Below, piece after piece: positions 24,701-38,300 of a DNA stretch of 41,527 bases. The DNA comes from Helochares maculicollis. Lineage: Eukaryota; Arthropoda; Insecta; Coleoptera; Hydrophilidae. A program made the translations under genes and the position numbers. The stretch is taken from positions 1 through 41,527 of the forward strand of contig JAWQRO010000356.1 in assembly GCA_033557835.1 (NCBI GenBank). Reading direction: 5' to 3'. The notes under the pieces were generated by a model. The model was not told where the DNA came from. It worked only from the letters and a program-made list of their open reading frames with translations, and made no database searches. How positions within the stretch are numbered: the stretch's first letter is position 1; each line of letters opens with the position of its first letter.

Positions 24701-27700
24701 ATTTAAACAAGTAAAACGAAAATCTACACTTAAATATGCTGCGCCAATCTTAGTAAAATAAGTGTTGTTCATTTCGATTATCTACCAGTTCAGACTACAA
24801 AATTATAGATTGTGTTACCTTGACCTAATTGTCACTCTTTGTTTGGCTGAAAATTCTGATAGTTTATAAGTTTAAAACATATTGTTTTTGACGTAGAGAG
24901 CTAGATGTGAGGCTTGATTGAAGCTAAGCTTAGATCGATCGTGCCAAAAATTCTTTGTTGATGCGGGAATGTTGAATGGAAACACACCAGATTTATACAT
25001 ACAACGAAATAGTGTAAATGTATTTTCATATTCGTAGTTATTATACTAGAAATTCCCCATACAAACATAAGATATTTATTCCTTGAGGTGAAAGAGTGTA
25101 CTTTTTGATGATTATAAACCCAGCCCATAGTATATATTGCAAAAGTCTTTAATGGCGACACGTTAGCTATTTACCATCTATTGAAGAAAGACTGGATTGT
25201 AATAGTTTCCCTTAAAATGTAATGCATTTCGCCTTAGGTCTAATTAGTTTTTGTATATAAATGAAAATAGCGCAGGGTTGCGAAAAATTGTAAGTAGGTA
25301 TTAAAATGATCTTTTTGTACCTGTGACGGAATTGCTGCTGGTGGTTCTATCCTAATAGCAGGATCCCATTCGCCTGGTGGCAGTACTGTAACGGCATCCA
25401 GAAACTCGTCGACGCCTGCCAGAAGATGGCTTCGATTTTTAGCCCGATATGCAACCTCGTGGAAGACTTCATCGGACATCAAGGTGGCCATAGCCCTTCC
25501 AATTTCATGATACCCAGAATTTATGCCAGCTGGGCCTAAAAGGACGAATAGGAAGCGGGTGGGGACAGGAACTTCGGTTAGGTCTCCTATGACGGAAGCT
25601 GTATTAAGTCTAATGAAACCGGATATAGTTTTCGTTAGGAAATCAACTTCGCCTACGAGGATATTGCTGGCTTCCGCTCCAGGCGGAATCTTCCTCATGA
25701 AATTCAAGTTGTGCTGAGGGACATCCCCATTCATTTTTTCTAAATCTCCACTGCTTTGGTTGCGTGTCATGGACACGGCGCTTTGGCTCTTTGTCAAGCC
25801 TTCTTTCGTTTCTGCCCCTAAAACACCAAATAATGTTTTACATTTGCCAAGCGAATAGAGTCAAGTTAACACTCGCTGATGGAAGACTCCTTCGCATAAA
25901 TAATTGACTGTCTCATATTTATCCATTACTTTTAAGACGTTCGATTTTTAGTCGAGTTTCAACATCCTCGGTTTAGTTTAAGGAAAATAGTGCAAATAGA
26001 ACCACCCCTCAGAAAATTTGCAAGTGAATTTCAAGTATCATCATTTTGTCATATTGAAATAAGCGGACATAATGTATTTTCTATTTTAAACAATAGTGAT
26101 AGTGCTAAGCGATTTTCAATTATTCTTATTAAAATCCCACTAATTTTGGTAGTAATACTAGGGATTACAATTATTACAGTTATAATTATCGGTAGTAATG
26201 CCATAAAGAATACGATAAGAGTAAGCGGCAAATTTTTTGTGCGATTTCAAATTTTAATGAGAATAAATATTTATTGGTGATTATTAATGAACTAATGAGT
26301 GCATCAATTGCATTTGAAAGCCTCACGTTTGCTGCTAAAACACATGTAAGCTTGATAATGCTCTCTAAATGGTAGACATGCTTTATTTATGTACCTTAAA
26401 ACGGGGATTATTTTTCTTAGGCATGATTTCACCCTAGAAAATCACTTGCAAATCTTCGTAATTAAGTGCACCTTTGTTAGTCTTCCATACTCCAGTTAAC
26501 TTCACTTTTAATTACCATTGACGTGCTCTAATCGCATGCAAAGCCCATAAAAATCTAAGGATGACTAAGACACAAAACAATCAAGATGCAAATAAGTTTG
26601 TATAAAAACCAAGTACGTAAAAAAACAAACATTAAGGAGCATTAACATACAGCTATCTTACAAACAACATTAAACTTGAACGTAAGGAATGAATTGTAAG
26701 GGGCTTAGGGGGTTATTTTACCCTGTCCGGGGACGTTTAGGAATTTCCCGTATTCCGGTGATTTTCCGAAAGTGTTATGATCACCGAAATGTGGATCTTC
26801 CACTGCAAAAGATAAGACACAGATCACAAACGCGCCCAAGTTCAATAAAACACATTACATAAAGCCACCAAAAGTCACGTTGAGAACCCAACCCTCATTG
26901 AAGGGATGGCTTCTAATTTTGTTTTTTGTTCGATTGATAATCCATCCGCTTAAAATTTCCCTCTGCTTAATTTAGAATCCAATTGGTTCTTATTAATATA
27001 TTTCGATCGTCTAAATTAAAGAAACTGGTACTTTACTGAATTGTAGATTTAAGTATTATAATCCTCTCAATTAATTTAATCGTTCAGTAAAATAAAATTC
27101 TTTTATACATTATAATTTCTACCAAATTTTTAATCAATAATTTTTAATTATCTTTTTATTAAATCAACCATGGGAAGCTTGGGTTGACGATTTTGCGAGG
27201 TAAAATTGAAAATAATTTTATTTTTTTTAAATAAATTTAATGCTGCATCCCACGCTTATTTCGAGCGACTTTCTGTGGCTCTCAAAGGAGACAAATTTAA
27301 GAAAGGGGCGCGTAATAAATTTCGGTAGCAAGGACAACACATAGAAAATATGGGGCGATATTTTAAAAGATGCGAAGTTTATGATTTTTGTAAGGTCGAA
27401 GTGCAATTTTTAAATTTACGCGTTACTAAGAAATGAGCTTGCTTAACATTTTCGCTAAATTTTCGTGTTTAAAAATTGCACTTTTGATTGGTGAAATAAC
27501 TTCTACCAGATATAAAAAAAAATGCTAATAGTTACATAGTTAAAAGAGCTGTTTCATAGCGAAATTACTGGAGAAAGGTTCCTCAAGCAAACGGTTAGTA
27601 GTAGAATGGCGTGCAGTTAACAGTTCTGGCATTAAAAAAGGGGTTAAGATAACGGTTTCGCAATCCGCAATATGTATGATACACGCAATGAAAACACAGC

Positions 27701-30700
27701 TAGAACACAGTTTTCAGTGCTTCAGCATATTTTGAAAAAATGTGGTTATAATAAAAATGAGGACAACACCAATCAGTACGCGGTTTTCTAACCTTTTCCT
27801 GAATGTCTTAGTGTGAACCAAGTTGTGAAGCCGGCCACGTGGGTCGAATATTCAGCTGTGAAGAAATATAAAATGAAATTTTAAGATGAGCTCTGAAAAT
27901 TCAGTTGTAAAGCAGCCAATTATTTGCTCATCTCATTGTACGTATGCATTTTTAAAATCCTGGAAAATTTTGTATAATCCTGTAAGTCAACAATTTTTTG
28001 TACGATCCTTTAATTTTCTTTATAATAACCTTAAAGTACCTTTTGTATAGTCCTAAATAAAATGTCAGTAAAAAAACCGTATAACCTAGAAATGTGTTAG
28101 GTAAATATTATGAAAAATAAATACAACAGTTATACAATAGACACAAAGCCATTATACAACAAAAATAGACGACTAAATAAATACAACATAAAAATATTAC
28201 TCCCAAAAAAGAACAAAACTGAAAATAAATACTTTAACAGTTGTAGAAAAGCTGTTTTAGTAGTGCTTCTTATTAGCTAGAGAAAAATACACAAGTAAAG
28301 TACGACAAAAATAATCAAATAAAGACCCATCACCACCGTGTACCAAATAAATGTGACTCTACTTTTGTTAAACTTCTGGTGCTAAGCATCGAAAAGCGAA
28401 ACATGTATTTATTATGTATTTGTTACCCTAACCTGGAACTGAAATGTAAGAACCATTACGTTTTTGACTACTCTTCTTCGACTCAACCACTTCTAAACTT
28501 ATAACTGAACCCTTTCGTTTCTTTTGGGGACTAACACATAGTAATTTTGAATAACATCCATCTGAAAACGTTGCAAAATTTCTTCGAATTTTTCGTTTGC
28601 TCTCTGTCTACACACCAAATTCACAAAGAACAAAAATATGAACAGGACTGCGAAATAAAGTCACTTTATACTTACTTAAAAATCAATACATCTGGCAAAT
28701 AAATAGTAGCCGATTTTCAAAGACAATACAATTCTCAATTGAAACTTTTAGTTCGCAAGGAATACGAAACGCTTGTTTTGAGAAGCAATTACACATCAGT
28801 CAAAACGGAGACAGGAAGAAATCTGAACATTTCTCAGCCTCACTATTTTGTATTACCTGATTTTGCTTGCAGAAAATTTTCAACATGGAAATTAAAAAAA
28901 ATAAAAGCCTAAGAAAAAGCTTGCCGTAAGGAACATATTGTGAGGCCTTCTATCGCTTAAAATTTGTAGGCCCTAAGAAGAAAGGAATTCTCAAAAGTAT
29001 CAGGAAATTTGAAAGCTTCGGGATTAAAAAATGCTGTAGATAATATATAATAGGGCTTAACATATCACGCGATAAAAAAATCATGGGACTTATAAAATCG
29101 TAGAAGATAATATGTTGTAGCAAATTGTTGGTGATAAAAACTTGTTTGTAATAGAAATTTGTACGGAATAAAAATTGTATGAAATAAAAAAGTTTTCTCA
29201 TAAAACCCAAATTGATGTTTGCAACTGTTTTCTTTTCATTAATTCTGTTGTTAAATTTCTGTAAGATTTATTTTTAGATTTAAGCACAAAATGACAGATA
29301 TGCTTTCGCAAAAATTATACCGCTATACACAAAATCGGATACAAAGGTCAGAATAAATTAGAGGGAGCTTTGAGACCGTGCCGAGTTTTTAATTTCAATA
29401 AGAATCTCGTAAACATCCTTTAAAGGTTGAAACACTACAGACGCAAACCGGGAAAATAAGAAAATTTCCTCGATGTTTTCAAATTTCGCGAGCTGGCGTC
29501 TAGACGTTCTCTATTATGTACCTATTGCTTTTATTGTTGCTTGCCAGTGTGCTCTAGTTTACTCCTCTCGCCTCCTAAAGGTATTCAAATAAAAATAGAA
29601 AATTTAAGGAGACATTCCGCTTGGAGTGGTCTAGCTCGCTAGTGATATACATATTGCAGAAGCGAGAAATATACAATACATTTTGGGAGTTCATTAAGAA
29701 GGAACTGCAGATTTGTGGTGACTGTTTTTGATAAACCAACTTAAAAACAGCTTTAAACGAAGGTATTATTAAGAATTAAGTGAGGCTTAGTTGTAACCAT
29801 TAGCAAAACTGTTTTTATTTATACATTTTCATTTATCGGATTAAGATTTGTTTTGCTACCCATCATTGATATGGAAATGTGGCTTTGTTGCAAAAGACAA
29901 AATGGCAGAAAAGTTTGGTATAAGCGTACCTTCAGAAATAATTATCTTCAAAGTAAAATTGAAGTTTGTCTAAAATTTATTCGTTTTCAAAATGGAGAAG
30001 TCGTCCTTAGCATCTTTTTATTACTTACTTTTTTATTAATTTGTTTGTATTAATTTTGATTAAGACTTAGCGGAATTGGTTTTCGATCAGAATATGGTAG
30101 AGTTGTTGCCGATGAAGAAGATATACCTAACTTTCCTTCGAATCATCTAAGTGACGGAAAGCAACAGTTATTTGCAATGCTGTGTAAAAGAAGCATGCAT
30201 ATTAAAATCTGTTACTTGTGTCTCCCCTCAACACTGCCTTTTATGTACATTTATGTAATACAACAAGTGATACAAGTGTAATACAACTACATAATAAAAG
30301 CCTATGCTATTATTATATATGTTGTAAATATGTGATCAATATTGTGAACCATGACTTCTTAATTATAATAGTATAATGTTGTTTGGTCACTGATTTCTTT
30401 GGTTGGTAGTACTCAGTAATAGTGTTCGGTATTTTTGCACACTTTCGCACGGGAAGGTTCGGGCGGCAATTAGCCTTGTGAAAGTTCGACAGAAGGGCGC
30501 ATTTCTTTTTGTTTAACTGATAATACTATTCCTAATTCGGTGACATTGGTATACATTCTGCCTTGAGCCCCTAACGTGGTGGTACCGATATGGATAATTT
30601 GGTCTATTTATTTTCGTCTTCAGAAGGTGCTTATAGTGTTTAACTTTCGTGAAGATATTTAGATCGTGATATGTATTGTACGGGAGGACGGGAGGAGCTG

Positions 30701-32321
30701 ATGGGTGACATCTCGTGATCTTTAAATATGTTACATGGCAAAATAATTTTATTGTTGAGTTAGTGAAGAAATATCTTCTTAATCTCCTTGATTTGAGGAT
30801 TCACTGAACTCATCTAGGGCTAAGTTTTAACATTCACTGGAAACGTACATTGACTGATTAATGCATCCCATTTGTCTCTACACATTCGTTAAGTAACGAG
30901 TTAGCCTGCTTCAAATCGCTGAAACACAGACTCTTCGTCATCGAGATATCCTTCGGCGTTTTAAAATTTGAGCCGACTGTCGAGTTTCCGCAAGATACTA
31001 TTTCGAACATCTGCTATCCGTTATCCCAATCTACAGTTCAAAAATCGTTTTTTCTCCTCTAAGTAGACACCATCTCTAATCGTTGAGGTGTCTTAAGTGA
31101 GTTTTAAAACAAGTCATTGCTTCCATAATATTTTGGTTAGAAATAAGGATCCAGTAAATGCTCTACAGCGTAGTGAAGTACTCGCTCTTTTCTAAGAATA
31201 TAGCAGCTATGTGGCACCAAGATTAGAACGAAGAGTCCAAGATGTAATGCTTCTTTTTTCTACTGAGATTCCCGTTTAGATTTTGCTGAGAGTGTTCTCC
31301 TCTAAGTAAAACGGAATCATATCTTGAATGTATTTATTTCACGATTATATCTTCTTTACAAACATTAAGTTTCCAAGTAGAATGGATGTTTTTTTGCTTG
31401 TTTGTTTACTTACTTTTCGACAAATTTTCAGTATTCTTTCCCTTTGAAGATACGTTTTCTTACACTCGTCCCAATATTTTTAATTGTAGATTACTTCAAA
31501 TTAAGTCATTGACCACCTTATGCTTTGGATTAAATGCATGTCACTAAAGATGGCATAGTTGCCGAAATCGCTTCGCTAATCAATTTGTTTTATTACACCA
31601 AAGAAAATAGTGACCAGACAAGATGCAGTTTTACATATGGTTTTCTGATTGGCCTAAAATTACTTATAACAGCAAGTTTGACACTTTTTAAGGTTCACGC
31701 AACATTTTTGTAATTGTTTTGATTCTACGATCAATCAAATATATAATTCTAAAAATTATAAAAATTGCACTTCCAGAAATTGTTAGTGTTACTAACACTA
31801 CTCTTTTCTATAAAAACATACATAAACACACATACTCTCTCTATATTGGCAGAGTATGAAAAAATATGTAGAACAAACTCAAAAATTTAATTTGAGGTCC
31901 ATTCACCTAAATATCTTTTTACTTGATTTATTTTGTAACACAAATAAATTTTATTTGATTCATGATATAGTCTCACTTTCTTAATTTGTACAAAGTATGT
32001 AAAACTAATTCCATTTTTGATCTGCCACAGTCTGCCTAGCATATACAATTTTAATTTTGCATTAGTACTTTTGGCACTTTTTTATGTTCTTTGTCATTGA
32101 TTTCTAGTCCTCGAGAATCATTTCCTACCGATTCACGGTTTTAGCGAGTAAATGCTAAGTATACAAGTTTATTTAATTGCTCTTCTAACTTTCTGACTTG
32201 CCTAACATTGCTTGTTAAATCACGTTGCTCAAAGTTTAGTACATGTGCACAATTTTTGTAATTGATTTTATTCAAGTGTGTTATGTGCATTTTCTAAAAA
32301 TTGGCAAAAATAACACCTTTC

Positions 32322-32366
<45 letters not shown>

Positions 32367-35300
32367 GTATAGTAATATGGGAATGTAAATACGGTGTGAA
32401 AGGCAATTCCTCCTCAAAGAACTGTACATTACACGGTTTGCATTTGCTGTACTTCTATTGTAAATATCTGAAAGACTTTTTACTATAATATTACTTTATA
32501 GATAAACAGACTTAGCAGCGACTTAATTTTATTAAAGTAATAAGTAGATGATATAGACGAGTTATTTCGTGTAGCATTTCTTTGCTACAACTAAATATTT
32601 TTCCCACACATAGTGAAACTACCGAAAATTTATCGGCGAAATATTTACTTGTAATAAAGGTATACCATACCAAATAACTAATTTATGGATTCTAGCCAAT
32701 ACTTTCATAAGTATATATACATAATATATACCTAACTATTTTTTAAAAGCCCCTTGCAGTAAATTTATACAAAGCTCCGCCTAGACTTGACGTAAATACT
32801 GCAGTAGACGATTTTGTACGACTGCATATTTGATGGTGAAACTACACAGGTAAATATTCCAGAAAAATTTTTGCACGGACATTGTATTCATGGTTCTCTA
32901 ATTATTCCGGTTACACGTTCTAATGTTGTTGACTCGATTTCGTATATATTTAATTCTATTCGCTCAGCAAGAGGCTTACCTATGATTTAGTCACAGCAAA
33001 ATCCTAAATAGGTCGCGTCCCGCGCTATTTTTCTAATCCGCTTATTTTTTTTGCTCGCACCAGCTATTTCGAAAATCTTTTTCATTACCAACGAATTTAT
33101 GTACGTTATAAAAGCGCCACTCGACCGTTTTATTTACTAACAAGTTTTAGTTTCCCATTTCCCGAGAGATCATCAACAAGATAAACAACTAGACCCATAA
33201 TGATTGATGATCCTCGAGAATTTTAATGCATTCGATTTGGTGTTTTTACTACTTTTCATCACATCGCATAAAAGAACAATAAAACTAATTGGGAAAGTTG
33301 CAAACATTAACTTGGTGTTTATTTTAAATATCATTATTACATCATTTTAAACGCCAGCATTTATAAGAAGCAACTAGTCGTAAAGATTTGAGTATAATAA
33401 TGTAAAAGATAAAATTCAGCCTTCGAAGCAGTTGGAACGTACTCAACCTACTTATGAGTGTGTGTTGTCTTTCACTAAATTTTTCTAAAGCGTCTCTCTA
33501 TTTTGAGTGTCTATATGCTAATGAAATGAGTGATTTGGTGTTAGTTGCTTTGCCTTAAGATTAATCGTCTTGTTATAACAGATTTCTGTGAAGCTCACAA
33601 TATTAGAAGAAATGTATTAGGAAAAACTGTGCAAATTAATTTTAAATTATAAGCGAAAACTCAAATTGTAAATAATCCAAACTACGATAGTCATAACTAA
33701 GATAGAAACAAAATAATGCAAATAAATCGACTCTTGTAATAGAAAACAAAAATAGTAAGAAGGCAACCTGAAAATTAAAATACATTAAGCTGTACCTTTT
33801 CTGCTTGATATGGTATACATATATGCTGATTTAACAATTTAAGTTTTGTTTACGGGGTACATCACATTTTGCATCTTACATGTGATCGCAAGTTATGGAG
33901 GACATAGTTGAACTGCATTGAAATTAAGACACTAAATATTTGAAACATTTAAGAATAATAAATGGAGAGTATTTACCATCTCTAGTAATTTTATAAATTG
34001 GAATGATTTTAGGAATTTTCAATAGTAAAGGCGGCTTATATGAAAGAATAGGTATAATTACACCAGCACATTTCTGGACAATTCAAATAGGCATACTATC
34101 GTGACTACACGCTCCTGAATCGTGCAGTAATGTCTATTACTTTGCTGCCAATAATTGTATGTAAGAAAAATTAATTATTAGTCGTAGAAATATTAGACTA
34201 GGAATGCTAGTGGATTCCAATTCCAATGATTGCAATATGTTAAAATGAAAAATGAACTAATTGAATATTTACAGGAAGTACTCAATGCAATGAATAAGAA
34301 AAACTGAAATCGAAACGTGAAGGTCTCATACCTGGTCATTTGAATGTCTTTTACCTGAATCATATATTATCAATTAACAATTAGAACTAAATCATAAAGT
34401 AAATGTATACCGTATACAAACAGAGGGGCGTATTCATATTGTAGGTATGTATGTACCTATGATAGTTTCCTCTTGTACGTCAGCGTTGAGGAATTGCAAA
34501 CATATTAAATAGTAAATTGCAAATATCATAAATAATAGTTATAAATTGAAGCAAAATCAAAATTTTTATAGAAATACAGCTTTTTTATATTTATATATAA
34601 ATCGGGTAGAAAATAAAAGTTTTCTGAAACACCGTAAAGGTGGAATGTTCGATATTTCGGCTTTGAACGGTAACACGTGGCACTTGAAGTGAACGATAGG
34701 GTTTAAGCGCGTTTCTTATCTGTTTATGCCTTTGAGGGGCAACCATGCATTGAACATTTTCAACCTTTAAGTTGGACTCCATCCAGTTATTATCTGCCAC
34801 TTCCTTTCCCGGTATTTGTTTTCTGGCGAAACGTAGAGTAAGACCAGTATCGAATTTCGATTAAATTTTTATTTTACTCTGTGCAGTTCATGTCTGTCAG
34901 AATCGTGGGTTATATTAAAATTAACGATCACTTTAACGTCATTTACTGCATTAAAATTGCCGACTGAATTTGAATCTCGAAGTATATTAAAAGCACCAAT
35001 CGCATTTAAATCGGTCTTCATCGTTACGTTTTTGATTTTTATTTTAAATATACCTGGAATTTTTATAATAAATTTCAACCTGTTTTTTTAATTTAAATTA
35101 TACTTCAATTTTGAAGTAAGTATTAAATTTCTAGGGCGTTTATATTCAGAAAACTTTTATGTTCCGCTTTGTGTAATACGATTATATTAAATTAGTTAAA
35201 AAATCACATAAATAAGTGAGTTAGATTATAAAGTGACTTTATTAGATCCAAAAATTGCGTACGTGTTTATGTGCGGACTTACTTTTCGCAGAACTGTGAT

Positions 35301-38300
35301 TCCTTCCAATTTCTGCAAAGGACCTAATTATAGGAAGGACTGGCTTCTTACGCTGGTGCTGATGCCTGTGTCTCTTGAGTAGCGCTTCCCTAACTCTGTC
35401 CTTTTTGTCCATCGGGAGCGTTCCTGCGTTGACCATATTGTCTAATAAGAGATCTGCTATTTGATCTATCGAAGTTGCGTCCATGTCTAGCATTACTGAT
35501 CCATTGAGTATAAGGCTTCTTAATTCGAATAAGGAATGTAAGGATAGCGTGGCTACGTGGGGCTTGGACCATCTGTTACCCCCTTCCTCGACATCCTCCT
35601 CGAACTTTATCCACCTGGCTGTTTCCTTCCACTCCATTTCGTCTCCATCAAACACCAATTCCTCCATCTCCGAAAAGAGGGGATGGCTTTCGTGAGTACC
35701 TTCGTCCACATCTTCTCCGAGTATGAACTGTACTCGCTGAGCAGGAGGGGTGACTGGAAATTTAAAAACAAGAATCAATTAGGTTTCTAGTCTGTCGTGA
35801 ATTCAAATGTCTCCCATGGCAGTGTTCGCCTAAAGCAATCCATCCTAGCGAAAAAAATTACGGGGAAAGTTACGGAAGGAAATTTCCATGGAATATATCT
35901 CAGAAGCATTGTTTGCAAATTGTAGCTTTCCACTGCATATTATTGGGGCGGAAATGAAATATGGATTCGGTTTCAATACGACATCATCGATTCGGATGTC
36001 TTACAAATTGAAGTTGTTTATAAGGCAATATTCGGAGATGTAACGGACCCGAAAATAGGGCGTAAGAGCCGGCGGCAGCTCTTTGTTGTAATAATAATAA
36101 TAAGCGGCAAATGTAGGTGGTTTATTAATAGTCGGAATGATTCTTAGACATGCGAGTGTTGTGTAGGTAACTTTGCTTTAATCAATATTACCCTGCGACG
36201 GGAGCTCAAGAAACAAAGTTTAATTAAAAAAATGGGAAACGCCTAATTGGGAAACAAAGTCGTTTAAAATTAGACAATGCGTTCTAGATGTTTGAGAAAA
36301 TGATCCTCCTAAATATTTGCTTTGAAATTCCTTGACTCAATTGAGAATAACATAGATTGGGCTTTTTAGAGGATATGTTTAAATGTTGCCACATCAACCC
36401 CTTAGGCGAGGAGTTTTGAAAATTATGATAGATTATAGAAATGGAGTGATTTAAAGATACCCGCATGAAAAATGAAATAAACTCTTATTAATAATGACAA
36501 ATCATACTTAATTCAGTATTGTTTGAAGGAAATTGTAAAAATTAAACGCGTCTGAGTCTCTCGCTTACATGCCACAACTTGTTTCTATACAGTTTGTAAC
36601 TAATTTGATTACATACTATGAACTACATTGCCCTGGGGATGATACACTGCAGTAGTTCACTAGTGATTGATCTACAGCAAGGAACAACGAAATTTAAATC
36701 TAGTAAATTGTTCTATCATCAAATAACGCTATTACCAAGTCAAGGAAACAATACAATTTGTCTTAGTACAAACATTTTTAGTAATAAGGAGATGTTTCGA
36801 AAGGGTTTTACAAATTAAATGCGTTCCATGGAGTTATCATAGAGATCTTACTTAAATTAGTTCATAATATGCACGAAAAAGAATAGATTAGAGGGAATTT
36901 TGTTTTAATATGCAATATAAATTAAGATCGTTGAGTAATTTAACCAAAGTAATTTTATACAAATGAAAAAATCAAAACGCACTTACATTCATCATACCGT
37001 GACATCTGATCCAAAATCCTCTACACTATTACAAATTAAACTGTTGTTCAATTAAAACCGTAGAGCACAGCATGCAATTCCTTAATCTTTATCAGATGGA
37101 AATATTCGATAAGCCGTATCTAAAAAAAATATTCTAAAATGCGTTTGACAATAGCCTTACGTTCAAGTTGAATAATTACTCTAACATTTTTATCGGCAAA
37201 TTACGAATTTATTTATTCGATCACTCCGATTATCAAATAATTTTGCTAAGGCTTAGATTAAAAATCGATTAGACAGGATTTAAGGAGTTCAATATTGTTG
37301 GCAGAAATTGTGTTTGTACATCGATTCTATACAAATTTAGTTTTAATTTGATGTAATCCTATCATCGCGGACAGAGATAACAATTGTAACAATGAGTTAT
37401 CGGATGTAAATAAAAATTATAAATATTTGATGAATCATTAGATAGAAGCAATGTTACAGGGTTCTACAAGTGTCTGATTAAGAATATTTTTCCATATAAA
37501 ATCTTGTGCGGTTTGGCAATACTATTAAAAAACATAAGTGCAGGTGATTTACAAAATTTGTACACTAGAACAGTTTTTGTATGATTCTGTTTGTAAGAAT
37601 CCGCAAATACATTTATTTTTATTTTCAACTGCTTTGTGAAAATGCAGATGAGAGTGTATGGATATTTCATAGTAATTTGATCTGAGCCAAAAGTTGTAGG
37701 CATTACCTAATATATATGTTATTAATGAAAGTTGTGTAATGATACAGTACTTCATATGAGAAGTAGCAGATTTGTTTATTTTATTATCTGAGTTCTCATC
37801 ATGCACGCGCTTTTAACCGCGTTTCTATCTTAAACGAAATGTAATTATGTATTATAAGCTATTTTCTTATCTTGATAGCATATCAGTTTTTGAAAATTGT
37901 GTGACATTTTACATTAACCACAATTAAATAATTTTAATGCAAATACGGCGTTATTTCCAAGAGGCAAAGGCGCTCAACTCTTCACACCTACAAAAACATT
38001 TGGCAAGTATCAAATTAACTAAAAGCTGAAATAATACAAACACGCTTTCTAGTGTACATTTACTATTTCAAATACATATGAACTTTTGAAGTATCATAAA
38101 CAGTTTTAAAGACTACAGCACATCATACAACTGTAGATAAGGACATACAAGAACACATATATTTAAGTATTTGCTCACTTGTACGCGTACATTGTGCATT
38201 ACAATAGTGCGCAAATACTCAATGTCTTGGTAAATAACATTGAAAACAAAGCAGAGATTGTGAAAACAGAGCAACAGAATGGCCTTCTAACTTAAGCACA

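Larger units (their letters stand above)
21145..25170. repeat. Diverged tandem array with a unit of about 0.8 kb, interrupted by two mariner remnants
   Basis: Shared blocks recur in the same order. One is 'ctggacgctctt...aatg...tgttagaag' (about 21165, 21975, 24105). Another is 'ggctacaaaat...gtcaca..gaccta..tt' followed by tttgtttcacag and 'aagcatattgtttctgacg' (about 21385, 22175, 24245 and partly 24800). A third is 'gactgtgcca...gcgggaatgttgactgaagacac-ccagattt' (about 21590, 22390, 24940). Spacing between the first two copies is 785-810 bases. The next is about 820-880 bases once the 1251-bp mariner is subtracted. No protein was recognised in the unit. Confidence 0.7.

Noticed and set aside
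25990..26280. 96-codon plus-strand frame with a hydrophobic stretch (IIVIPSITTKI-like on the other strand)
   Set aside because: Composition follows AT-rich sequence on both strands; no splice signals or family features.
28950..29210. 86-codon minus-strand frame, F/I/L-rich
   Set aside because: It arises from an A-rich degenerate repeat; low-complexity composition with no domain.
30420..31320. G+C-richer patch as an LTR or a gene
   Set aside because: No long frame, no paired LTR, no primer-binding site or integrase motif that I could defend.
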